In this document: positions 1 through 6,637 of the stretch, piece after piece
Layout: every line of letters begins with the position of its first letter
Numbering within the stretch: the stretch's first letter is position 1
Source of the DNA: Sphingobacteriia bacterium
GTDB taxonomy: Bacteria; Bacteroidota; Bacteroidia; Chitinophagales; Chitinophagaceae
Assembly: GCA_004293505.1 (NCBI GenBank)
Contig: RDYY01000093.1
Location: 1-7,403, forward strand
Length of the DNA: 7,403 nt
Reading direction: 5' to 3'
Program-made: the position numbers and the translations under genes
The notes under the pieces: model-generated
Told to the model about the DNA's origin: nothing
What the model saw: only the letters and a program-made list of their open reading frames with translations
Databases searched by the model: none

Positions 1-512
1 GAAGGGGTAGCCAAGAGCAGCTTTTCTTTGTTCTTGACCAAGTTGGTGATGGTGGCATAAGAAGTCAACTGATAGGCCGACCGCTGTTCCAATTGGTAGA
101 TTTGGGTTTGCAAAGCATCAATTAGGTCAGACTCGTCCATGGACTGCATTTTTTTCAAGCCCTTTCTTTTTTCCATTTCCAAAATGCGGGCGCTGTCGGG
201 TACAGGCAAAGCCCCAAAAATTTCCCGGTACACTTGGTTGTCCCTGTTTTCCAATTCGTCCATCTGTAATTCCAGCTGTTTCACCCTTTCCTGCACCAAT
301 CGATAATTCTGGGAAAGGGATTGGTTTTGCTGCCGCAAGATTTTTTCCTTGGGGGAGTCGATGTAGCGAAAAGTGACCGTAAAGATGAGCAAGCCCGTCA
401 CCAGTGAAGCGGCTACATAACCGATCACCTGCAAGAGCCTGACCCGCAAAGGGGTACTCAGCTTCTCAAAGCGGAGGGTATGGGTATTGTAGAAGTATTT
501 TACCTTTTTCAT
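1..512 (-). CDS. M23-family metallopeptidase, membrane-anchored N-terminal part (3' end beyond left edge)
   Basis: Reading the minus strand from an ATG at 512 gives 170 codons without a stop, starting MKKVKYFYNTHTLRFEKL. A short basic cytoplasmic stretch is followed by one hydrophobic segment at about residues 27-48 (VIGYVAASLVTGLLIF), then a polar, Glu/Gln/Leu-rich region at about 53-100 with coiled-coil character. The visible part ends in a segment (NLVKNKEKLLLATPF) that I recognise as the linker before the catalytic domain in Bacteroidota M23 (lysostaphin-like) peptidases. Such proteins sit in the inner membrane and cut peptidoglycan cross-links or act as amidase activators. The HxxxD and HxH zinc motifs would lie beyond the left edge, so peptidase activity is inferred from the N-terminal architecture. 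The ATG at 512 is chosen because it begins the family-like MKKVKY start and lies about 55 nt after the predicted transcription start. The gene diverges from alaS, an order I recall from other Bacteroidota. Confidence 0.8.
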   Translation of the reverse strand, partial: MKKVKYFYNTHTLRFEKLSTPLRVRLLQVIGYVAASLVTGLLIFTVTFRYIDSPKEKILRQQNQSLSQNYRLVQERVKQLELQMDELENRDNQVYREIFGALPVPDSARILEMEKRKGLKKMQSMDESDLIDALQTQIYQLEQRSAYQLTSYATITNLVKNKEKLLLATP

Positions 513-548
513 GGGGGCATTTTCCGGGGCGCCAGCCACCGAAATCCG

Positions 549-556
549 TACCTTTG
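549..556 (+). promoter_or_regulatory. -7 promoter element for the alaS operon
   Basis: TACCTTTG is a perfect match to TAnnTTTG, the Bacteroidota sigma-70 -7 element. The expected -33 TTTG is poor: only a TTTT/TTTC stretch at 520-524 is present, with a spacer of about 24-25 nt. Transcription would start at about 563, giving a leader of about 56 nt before the alaS ATG at 620. This predicted start lies within a few nucleotides of the one predicted for the divergent peptidase gene. Confidence 0.55.
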
Positions 557-573
557 CTGACTTTTAAACCCAA

Positions 574-607
574 CAAATATAGCTGCTCCCACCCATTGGG
601 AGCCAAA
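574..607 (-). promoter_or_regulatory. Bacteroidota-type promoter for the M23 peptidase gene
   Basis: On the minus strand a TTTG (-33 element, 607-604) is followed after 22 nt by TATATTTG (581-574), a perfect match to the Bacteroidota -7 consensus TAnnTTTG. Transcription would begin at about 567, leaving a leader of about 55 nt before the ATG at 512. The spacer length is at the upper end of the usual range. No other TAnnTTTG match was seen upstream of this gene. Confidence 0.6.
585..603. repeat. Perfect 7-bp inverted repeat, possible operator or leader hairpin
   Basis: GCTCCCA and TGGGAGC form a perfect 7-bp inverted repeat around a 5-nt centre (592-596). In the alaS transcript it can fold as a GC-rich hairpin ending 16 nt before the start codon. 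As DNA it lies wholly inside the -33/-7 spacer (582-603) of the divergent peptidase promoter. It is not a convincing terminator: in the alaS direction it is followed by A residues, and in the peptidase direction the T run precedes it. A role as protein-binding site or leader control element is inferred from placement only. Confidence 0.5.
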
Positions 608-619
608 AAACAAGCCGAC

Positions 620-3196
620 ATGACGAGTGCCGAGATTCGCCAGCAATTTTTGGATTTTTTTGCTTCCAAGCAACACCAAATTGTGCCCTCTTCCCCCATT
701 GTGGTCAAGAATGATCCTACCCTTTTGTTTACCAATGCGGGCATGAACCAATTCAAAGACTATTTTTTGGGCAACCGCAAACCCGAATTTCCCCGCGTAG
801 CCGATACCCAAAAATGTTTGCGTGTCAGTGGTAAACACAACGACCTGGAAGAAGTGGGCGTTGACACCTACCACCACACCATGTTCGAAATGCTGGGCAA
901 CTGGAGCTTCGGTGATTATTTCAAAGCCGAAACCGTTTTTGAAGGTGATGCGCAAGAGGGGATTCCTTCTTCTACCATTGCTTTGTCGGAGTGGAAAAAA
1001 CTGGTGAGCGAAGACCACATTGTCTACGGCAACAAGAAAGACAATTTTTGGGAAATGGGCGAGACCGGTCCCTGTGGTCCCTGCTCCGAAATCCATGTGG
1101 ATTGCCGGTCTGATGTGGAAAGAAAAGAAACCCCAGGTCATTTGTTGGTGAACAAAGACCATCCCCAAGTGATTGAAATTTGGAACAATGTTTTTATTCA
1201 ATATAACCGCTTAAAAGACGGCACATTGGTGCCGCTTCCCAATCGCCATGTTGACACAGGCATGGGATTTGAGCGATTGGTTCGGGTCATCCAGGGCAAA
1301 CAAAGCAATTACGATACCGATGTCTTTACCGGTACGTTCCGAGCCATTGAAAAGATCAGTGGCAAAACCTACGATGGTTCTGACTCCCGCCAAGCCATTG
1401 CTTTTAGGGTTTTGGCCGACCACATCCGCGCCATTTGTTTCACCATTGCCGATGGCCAATTGCCCGCCAATACAGGTGCAGGTTATGTCATTCGCCGTAT
1501 TTTGAGAAGGGCGGTGCGCTACTATTATAGTTATTTGGATGTGAAGCAACCCTTGCTGCACCAATTGGTTCCCTTAATAGCCGAGCAGTTTGCCAATGTG
1601 TTTCCAGAATTAAAAGCCCAGGAATCATTTGTGGCCAAAGTGATCCGCGAAGAAGAAGATGCTTTTTTGCGCACCTTGGACAAGGGGTTGAAACGCATTG
1701 AAGACATTTTGAAAAATGCGCCCGACAAAACCATTGATGGCGCAGCTGCATTTGAACTCTTTGATACCTTTGGCTTTCCCATTGACCTCACCCGCTTGAT
1801 TGCTTCAGAAAGAGGTTATGGCATTGACGAACCAGGTTTTGAAGCCGAGATGGCTGCACAGAAAAACCGCAGCCGCGCTGCCGCCCAATTGGATACAGAA
1901 GATTGGATCAGGGTATCAGCTGAAGAAGGGGAGGGTTTTGTGGGCTACACTGATTTCTTGGTGCATGCCCATGTACAGCAGTACCGCAAAGTATCTGCCA
2001 AAGGAAAAACCCAATACCAAATTGTATTGAATACCACACCGTTTTATGCGGAAAGCGGAGGACAAGCTGGCGACACGGGTTGGTTGGAATTTGGAGACAG
2101 CAAAATTGCCGTCACCAATACCCGCAAAGAAAACGAGCTCATCCTGCACTTCACCGATGAACTGCCAGCCGAAATGGCTGGGCCTGTTGTGGCCCGCATC
2201 GACCTAGAAAAAAGGCTTTTTACCACCTATAACCACTCTGCCACCCACCTGCTGCATGCAGCATTGCGCAAAGTATTGGGGGTTCATGTGGCCCAAAAAG
2301 GCTCATTGGTGAACGACGAAGTATTGCGATTTGACTTTTCTCATTTTTCAAAAATGACGGACCTGGAAATCAGAGAGGTTGAGAAATTGGTCAATGAAAA
2401 AATCCGCGAAAACATAGCCGTCAGCATCCAAGAATTGCCCAAGGAGGAAGCCATGAAACTGGGTGCCATGGCATTGTTTGGAGAAAAATATGGCAATACC
2501 GTCAGGGTGGTTACCATGGACCCCAACTACTCCATTGAATTGTGTGGTGGTACCCATGTGATGCACACGGGCATGATTGGCCTCTTTAAAATCACATCCG
2601 AATCTGCCGTAGCAGCTGGGGTTCGCCGCATTGAAGCTTTGTCGGGTAGCAAAGCATACAATTACCTCTATGAACAATTTTCCCATTTGCGCGAAGTGGC
2701 TGCTTTGTTGAAAACACAAGAGCCCATCAAAGCAGTTGAAAAAATCATACTAGAAAAAGCGCAACTGGAGCAGCGGGTAGAAGCATTGGAATACAAACAA
2801 TTGCAACAAACCACTGCGCAATTGTTACAACAAGTAGAAACCATTGACCTGCCCCATTCGCCTGCAACACAATTTTTGGGTAAAGCAGTAGATGTAACCC
2901 AAGCAGACCAACTGAAAAAAATATGCTTTGACTTGAAAACCCAACTGGAAGCGCCCTTTGTGGTGGTCTTGTCCGCCAATATCTTGGGCAAAGCAGCTGT
3001 TGCCATTTTATTGAGTGATGAGTTGCCACAAATATTGGGTACCGATGCTCCCCAGTTGATCAAACAAGTGGTGGCCCCCCTCATCAAAGGAGGAGGTGGT
3101 GGTCAAAAAACCTTGGCCACTGCAGGTGGAACCGATTGTTCTAATGTAGAAGCCATTGGTTTGCACACCAAAACATTCCTGACCCAAAAGGCTTAG
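620..3196 (+). CDS. alaS: Alanyl-tRNA synthetase (alanine--tRNA ligase), with an apparent gap in the catalytic domain
   Basis: This 858-residue cytoplasmic class II synthetase charges tRNA-Ala with alanine using ATP and hydrolyses mischarged Ser- and Gly-tRNA-Ala. The aminoacylation domain shows the motif-2 segment HHTMFEMLGNWSFGDYF (85-101), NFWEMGETGPCGPCSE, and motif 3 HVDTGMGFER (210-219). The editing domain carries the zinc-type residues H539 and H543 (HSATH), then C642 and H646 (CGGTH). The C-Ala domain ends with the glycine-rich KGGGGGQKTLATAGG. The start at 620 is chosen because MTSAEIRQQFLDFF is the usual family N-terminus; a TTG at 554 would add 22 unrelated residues and overlaps the promoter. 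There is no Shine-Dalgarno, only an A-rich stretch. Oddity: SFGDYFKAE (to residue 104) runs straight into TVFEGD (from 105), whereas relatives have about 23 more residues there (AI..AWE.LT then PK.RL.V). Total length, somewhat below the 870-880 I expect for the group, fits this gap. First gene of an operon with gatB. Confidence 0.97.
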   Translation: MTSAEIRQQFLDFFASKQHQIVPSSPIVVKNDPTLLFTNAGMNQFKDYFLGNRKPEFPRVADTQKCLRVSGKHNDLEEVGVDTYHHTMFEMLGNWSFGDYFKAETVFEGDAQEGIPSSTIALSEWKKLVSEDHIVYGNKKDNFWEMGETGPCGPCSEIHVDCRSDVERKETPGHLLVNKDHPQVIEIWNNVFIQYNRLKDGTLVPLPNRHVDTGMGFERLVRVIQGKQSNYDTDVFTGTFRAIEKISGKTYDGSDSRQAIAFRVLADHIRAICFTIADGQLPANTGAGYVIRRILRRAVRYYYSYLDVKQPLLHQLVPLIAEQFANVFPELKAQESFVAKVIREEEDAFLRTLDKGLKRIEDILKNAPDKTIDGAAAFELFDTFGFPIDLTRLIASERGYGIDEPGFEAEMAAQKNRSRAAAQLDTEDWIRVSAEEGEGFVGYTDFLVHAHVQQYRKVSAKGKTQYQIVLNTTPFYAESGGQAGDTGWLEFGDSKIAVTNTRKENELILHFTDELPAEMAGPVVARIDLEKRLFTTYNHSATHLLHAALRKVLGVHVAQKGSLVNDEVLRFDFSHFSKMTDLEIREVEKLVNEKIRENIAVSIQELPKEEAMKLGAMALFGEKYGNTVRVVTMDPNYSIELCGGTHVMHTGMIGLFKITSESAVAAGVRRIEALSGSKAYNYLYEQFSHLREVAALLKTQEPIKAVEKIILEKAQLEQRVEALEYKQLQQTTAQLLQQVETIDLPHSPATQFLGKAVDVTQADQLKKICFDLKTQLEAPFVVVLSANILGKAAVAILLSDELPQILGTDAPQLIKQVVAPLIKGGGGGQKTLATAGGTDCSNVEAIGLHTKTFLTQKA

Positions 3197-3200
3197 TCTG

Positions 3201-4637
3201 ATGGAATACGAAGTGGTTATTGGTTTGGAAATTCACATTCAATTGGCGACGCGAACAAAATTGTTCAGTGGCGATGCCAATCGTTTTGGGAACAGCCCCA
3301 ATAGCCTGACCAGTCCTTTGGTATTGGGGCACCCGGGCACTTTGCCCAAAACCAACAAAGCAGCTGTGGCTTTGGCCGTTCAATTGGGCCTTACCTGTGG
3401 CTGTACCATTGCACGTGAAAACTATTTTGCCCGCAAAAACTATTTCTACCCCGACTTGCCCAAGGGTTATCAAATTTCCCAGCACACCACGCCCATTTGC
3501 TTGGGTGGTGCCATCGAGATCACCGTAGACAACCAAACCCAAACCATTGCCCTCAACCGCATTCATTTGGAAGAAGATGCGGGAAAAAGTTTGCACGACC
3601 AATATAAAGACGTCACTTGCATCGACTTGAACCGGGCAGGCACTCCCTTGGTTGAACTGGTGACAGAACCCGTCATTTTCAGTGCCACCGCAGCTGCACA
3701 GTTTGTAACTGAAGTGAGAAAATTGGTGCGTTGGTTGGGCGTTTCAGATGGCAACATGGAAGAAGGAAGTTTGCGTTGTGATGCCAACCTGTCTTTGCGC
3801 CCCGTGGGCAGCAAGACCTTGGGTACCAAGGTGGAAGTAAAGAATTTGAACTCTATCAAACACGTGCGCAAGGCCATTGAAGCTGAAACAGAAAGAATGA
3901 CCCATTTGTTACAAAAGGGACAAATCATCCGACAAGAGACCCGGGGTTTTGATGCCCAAACCGAAACCACTTTTTCACAACGCGACAAAGAAGAAGCCAA
4001 CGACTACCGCTATTTTCCTGACCCTGACCTGCCTGCTTTTTTGCTGCAAGAAGATTGGATCAAACAACAACAAATTGCCTTGCCCATCTTACCTGCTGTC
4101 GCACAAAAGAAGTTGATGGAGGAAATGGGGTTGGGTGCATACGATGCAGCCCAATTGTGTGATGACAAATTGGTCTTTGATTTTTTCCAAGCTTGTGTGG
4201 CTGCTGGCGGTTCTCCTAAGCCCATTGCGAATTGGATAACAGGACCCATTCGCCAATACTTGAATGAAACCCAAACAGGGTTAAGTGTTTTCCCGCTGCA
4301 GGCCCCACAAATAGTTGCCATGATACAAATGGTAGAAGCTGGAGACCTTCATTTTTCCCAAGCCAGTCAACAGCTCTTTCGGGCTTGGCTAAAAAATCCC
4401 ACAGCCCATCCCAAAGCCTTGGCCACGGACTTGGGTTTGGTCCTGGTCAAAGACAACCACAGTTTAGAAAAATGGGTGATGGAGGTATTGGCCGAAATGC
4501 CCGACAAAGTAATAGAATACCAAAAAGGCAAAAAAGGTTTGATGGGTCTTTTTGTAGGTGCTGTGAAGAAAAAAAGCAAGGGCAGTGCCGATCCCTTACA
4601 GGTAACGGCTTTATTAGAAGAAAAATTAAAAAAATAA
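3201..4637 (+). CDS. gatB: Aspartyl/glutamyl-tRNA(Asn/Gln) amidotransferase subunit B
   Basis: GatB is the tRNA-binding and kinase/transamidase subunit of the GatCAB complex, which converts Glu-tRNA-Gln and/or Asp-tRNA-Asn into correctly charged Gln- or Asn-tRNA in the cytoplasm. The 478-residue length is typical. The N-terminal core begins EYEVVIGLEIHIQL, with E10 and H12 of the metal-site region, continues with YPDLPKGYQISQ, then IHLEEDAGK (121-129, with E124/E125), DLNRAGTPLVELVTEP (142-157) and the signature NMEEGSLRCDAN. A helical linker is followed by the C-terminal YqeY-like tail domain, ending GLFVGAVKKKSKGSADP and a Lys/Glu-rich tail that contacts tRNA in the family. The ATG lies only 4 nt after the alaS stop, so co-transcription is likely. 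gatA and gatC are not in the window, as is usual in Bacteroidota, where these genes are scattered. Confidence 0.97.
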   Translation: MEYEVVIGLEIHIQLATRTKLFSGDANRFGNSPNSLTSPLVLGHPGTLPKTNKAAVALAVQLGLTCGCTIARENYFARKNYFYPDLPKGYQISQHTTPICLGGAIEITVDNQTQTIALNRIHLEEDAGKSLHDQYKDVTCIDLNRAGTPLVELVTEPVIFSATAAAQFVTEVRKLVRWLGVSDGNMEEGSLRCDANLSLRPVGSKTLGTKVEVKNLNSIKHVRKAIEAETERMTHLLQKGQIIRQETRGFDAQTETTFSQRDKEEANDYRYFPDPDLPAFLLQEDWIKQQQIALPILPAVAQKKLMEEMGLGAYDAAQLCDDKLVFDFFQACVAAGGSPKPIANWITGPIRQYLNETQTGLSVFPLQAPQIVAMIQMVEAGDLHFSQASQQLFRAWLKNPTAHPKALATDLGLVLVKDNHSLEKWVMEVLAEMPDKVIEYQKGKKGLMGLFVGAVKKKSKGSADPLQVTALLEEKLKK

Positions 4638-4639
4638 TC

Positions 4640-5794
4640 ATGCGCAAATCAACTGCACTGTGCGTGCTATGGGGCCTGATGGTTTTGGCGGCCTGCCAAC
4701 AAAATAAATATGGGGGTTTTACCTTATCAGGTACCATCAAGAATGCTCCCTCTCCCCGCATCTATTTACAAGAACTTCCTTTTGGTGGAGAACAACCCGT
4801 TGTGTTGGACTCTGCTTTGTTATCGGCCCAAGGTCGGTTCACCCTCAAAGCAGTAGCCAGAGAAGAAGGGCTGTACCGCGTGGTCATAGAAAATGGTCCT
4901 GATGTATTGATTGTGAACGATGGCAAAAGCATTGAACTCAATTTGGACATCAAGCAGTTTAGACAGTACAAAATCACAGGCTCTGCTGCCTCCTTGGCTT
5001 TGCATGAATTTTTTGAAGCCTACCGCAGTGCAGACAGTCGCTTGTATGCGCAATTCCAAGCCCTGGATACCTTACAAGGAAAACCTGGTCAAGACAGCCT
5101 AGTAGCTGTTGTAAAAACCCAAAGAGAAGAAGAACTGAAAAAGATAAATGAATTGGTGCGTCAATTCATCAACAAAAGTGAGAGCCCAGCTGCACGCTAT
5201 TATGCGTTGGGCATGGCTTCTCGCACCATGGGACCAGATGAACTCAAAGCCTTGGCCAACGCTTCGGCCGCCGCTTTTCCTGACCACAGTGGCATCCAAA
5301 AACTAAAAGCTTTGGTCAATGAGCCTGTCAAAACTGTTGCGCCCCCAGCGGTGCAAGCCCCCAAGCCCTATTTTTTGCTGCAACAACCTGTTCCACTTGT
5401 CAGTGGCAAAACCCCAGAAGGCAAAGTCCTTTCCTTGGAACAGTTCAAAGGCAAATACGTATTGTTGGATTTTTGGGCCAGTTGGTGTCCTCCCTGTCGG
5501 GCTGAAAATCCTGAATGGGTAAAACTCCAAGCAAAATATGCAGCCAAGAATTTTACGATGTTTGGTTTTTCTTTGGACAGTGACAGCCTTTCTTGGGCCA
5601 AAGCCATCCAAACCGATAAGCTCGCCTGGCCCCAGATCAGCGATTTAAAAGAATGGGAAAGTCCACTGGTGAGCCGCTTTCAATTTGAAGCCATCCCATT
5701 CAATGTGTTTATTGATCCTACTGGAAAAATCATCGGTGCCAGCCTCAGTGCCAAAGAACTTGATGCAAAATTGGCTGTGCTGTTAGAAAAATAG
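4640..5794 (+). CDS. TlpA-like thiol-disulfide oxidoreductase lipoprotein (DUF4369 plus thioredoxin fold)
   Basis: This is a 384-residue envelope protein. The N-terminus MRKSTALCVLWGLMVLAAC is a lipoprotein signal peptide with lipobox LAAC; C19 would be the lipidated residue, so the mature protein is membrane-anchored and faces the periplasm. Residues of about 27-118 (FTLSGTIKNAPSPRIYLQEL onward) resemble DUF4369, a beta-rich domain common before Bacteroidota thioredoxins. A helical middle and a Pro/Ala-rich linker (about 230-245) follow. The thioredoxin/TlpA domain runs from about 250 to the end, with the redox site WCPPC at 282-286 (C283, C286) and the cis-proline region AIPFNVFIDPTGKI. Apart from a signal-peptide cysteine and C19, the active-site pair are the only cysteines. 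Its substrate is unknown; relatives reduce disulfides in the envelope. The ATG at 4640 follows the gatB stop by 2 nt; an in-frame extension upstream overlaps gatB and lacks a signal peptide start, so it was rejected. Confidence 0.92.
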   Translation: MRKSTALCVLWGLMVLAACQQNKYGGFTLSGTIKNAPSPRIYLQELPFGGEQPVVLDSALLSAQGRFTLKAVAREEGLYRVVIENGPDVLIVNDGKSIELNLDIKQFRQYKITGSAASLALHEFFEAYRSADSRLYAQFQALDTLQGKPGQDSLVAVVKTQREEELKKINELVRQFINKSESPAARYYALGMASRTMGPDELKALANASAAAFPDHSGIQKLKALVNEPVKTVAPPAVQAPKPYFLLQQPVPLVSGKTPEGKVLSLEQFKGKYVLLDFWASWCPPCRAENPEWVKLQAKYAAKNFTMFGFSLDSDSLSWAKAIQTDKLAWPQISDLKEWESPLVSRFQFEAIPFNVFIDPTGKIIGASLSAKELDAKLAVLLEK

Positions 5795-5820
5795 ATGGGT
5801 TCAAATAAAAGTTTGCACAT

Positions 5821-5850
5821 AAAAAAAGGCCCCAATGGGGCCTTTTCTAT
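5821..5850. terminator. Bidirectional intrinsic terminator between converging genes
   Basis: GGCCCC (5828-5833), loop AAT and GGGGCC (5837-5842) form a perfect GC stem, extended by AAAA (5824-5827) pairing with TTTT (5843-5846) to 10 bp. On the plus strand the stem runs into TTTTCTATTCTT; on the minus strand it runs into seven T residues (5827-5821). It lies 30 nt past the TlpA-like gene stop and just past the DUF4397 gene stop, so it can end both transcripts. Confidence 0.88.
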
Positions 5851-5863
5851 TCTTCTTAAAGTA

Positions 5864-6586
5864 TTAGTTGTGACGCAGTGCATTGGCAGTCAAAGGTGCG
5901 CCAGCAGCAGTACCAGCAGCATACAAAGTGTAAATGCCATTCACAGCATTTAACGCCACACCAGTAGTTTGTAACACAACCGTTTGTGTACCAGCTGCTT
6001 TAACCCGAATGGTATAAGTACCCAAGGGAATGGCTGCAAAAGGTGCCAAAGCAGCGCCATTGGGGCTGTTGCCAATATAAGTGCGGTTGGTCAAAGTAAC
6101 ACTGTCAGGGGTTACAACATTGGTGCGTACCAATGTGATGTCCACTGCAGGGGCGTTTTGTGCCAAATGCAAAAAGCGTGCTTTCACCGTATTGGCAGCA
6201 GGCAAGCTCAGGTCATCGGGAATCACAACAGAACGCAAAGTGCCTGTTGCAGTAGCCAAGGTATCATACACCACCAATGTGCTGGCCGTTCTGTTGGCAA
6301 ATTCAATGCTTCGATTAACATATTTGATGGTGGCATTGGTAACAGACCTTGTTTCGATCAAACGGGTACCGGGTAAAACACCCAAATAACCAGAATTGGC
6401 GCGATAGCCCAAAGCAGAACCGGTTTTGATGAGGGTATCAACGTACACATGCATGGCTGCAGTTCCCGTTGCATTGGGAGAGGCATTCAAAACAACAACA
6501 GATGCAAAGTCATTGCTGAACTCATTCTCTTTGCCGCAAGATGCCAAAACCATGGCACCAGCTAAAATTCCAAATATTTTTTTCAT
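5864..6586 (-). CDS. DUF4397-domain lipoprotein
   Basis: This is a 240-residue protein of unknown function. The start MKKIFGILAGAMVLASC is a lipoprotein signal with lipobox LASC and C17 as the lipidated residue; the mature protein begins CGKENEFSNDF. The rest is beta-rich and Thr/Ala/Val-rich, with no cysteine after C17 and no catalytic motif that I can see. Two related blocks resemble DUF4397: ASVVVLNASPN...MHVYVDTLI...YLGVLPGTRLI (about 28-110) and KARFLHLAQNAPAVDITLV...FAAIPLGTYTIRV (about 135-225). The phrase NAPAVDI and the later aromatic/Gly-Thr-Tyr strand are what I recognise of the family. The ATG at 6586 is chosen over an in-frame start at 6616 because it starts directly at the Lys-Lys of the signal peptide and the longer form overlaps the upstream hairpin. 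It follows the susD-like gene by 51 nt with no TAnnTTTG between, so it is probably part of that operon and is likely exposed in the outer membrane. Confidence 0.85.
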   Translation of the reverse strand: MKKIFGILAGAMVLASCGKENEFSNDFASVVVLNASPNATGTAAMHVYVDTLIKTGSALGYRANSGYLGVLPGTRLIETRSVTNATIKYVNRSIEFANRTASTLVVYDTLATATGTLRSVVIPDDLSLPAANTVKARFLHLAQNAPAVDITLVRTNVVTPDSVTLTNRTYIGNSPNGAALAPFAAIPLGTYTIRVKAAGTQTVVLQTTGVALNAVNGIYTLYAAGTAAGAPLTANALRHN

Positions 6587-6603
6587 ACACTTTGTTATAA
6601 GAA

Positions 6604-6630
6604 TCCCCAGAACCAAAAAGGTTCCGGGGA
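6604..6630 (-). promoter_or_regulatory. Intergenic hairpin between susD-like and DUF4397 genes
   Basis: On the minus strand, TCCCCGGAACC (6630-6620), a TTTTT loop (6619-6615) and GGTTCTGGGGA (6614-6604) form an 11-bp stem. The only irregular position is G (6625) against U (6609), a wobble pair in minus-strand RNA; in plus-strand RNA the same position is an A-C mismatch. The stem is followed by ATTCTTATAAC, a poor U tract, and then the DUF4397 start codon. It may act as a partial terminator (lowering downstream expression) or as a 3'-end protector of the upstream mRNA; the sequence does not decide between these. Confidence 0.65.
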
Positions 6631-6637
6631 AGGTTAA

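Noticed and set aside
585..612. Inverted repeat as an intrinsic terminator
   Set aside because: On the plus strand the stem is followed by A residues, and on the minus strand the T run comes before the stem, so neither direction has the stem-then-U arrangement.
554..619. A TTG-started 22-residue extension of AlaRS
   Set aside because: It overlaps the -7 promoter element and the leader hairpin, has no similarity to the family, and the ATG at 620 begins the standard MTSAEIRQ N-terminus.
563..619. T-box or amino-acid attenuator before alaS
   Set aside because: The leader is only about 56 nt, with no T-box sequence, no terminator and no leader peptide with an ATG start.
509..1201. 230-codon minus-strand open frame opposite alaS
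   Set aside because: It lies opposite strongly conserved alaS codons, gives no recognisable protein features, and overlaps the divergent promoter region; it is a shadow of alaS codon bias.
4385..4639. In-frame upstream extension of the TlpA-like protein into gatB
   Set aside because: It overlaps gatB by about 250 nt and would bury the lipoprotein signal; the ATG at 4640 directly begins a signal peptide with lipobox.
5984..6376. 130-codon plus-strand open frame opposite the DUF4397 gene
   Set aside because: Cys/Gln-rich translation without family features, antisense to a gene with a clear signal peptide and domain; treated as a shadow.
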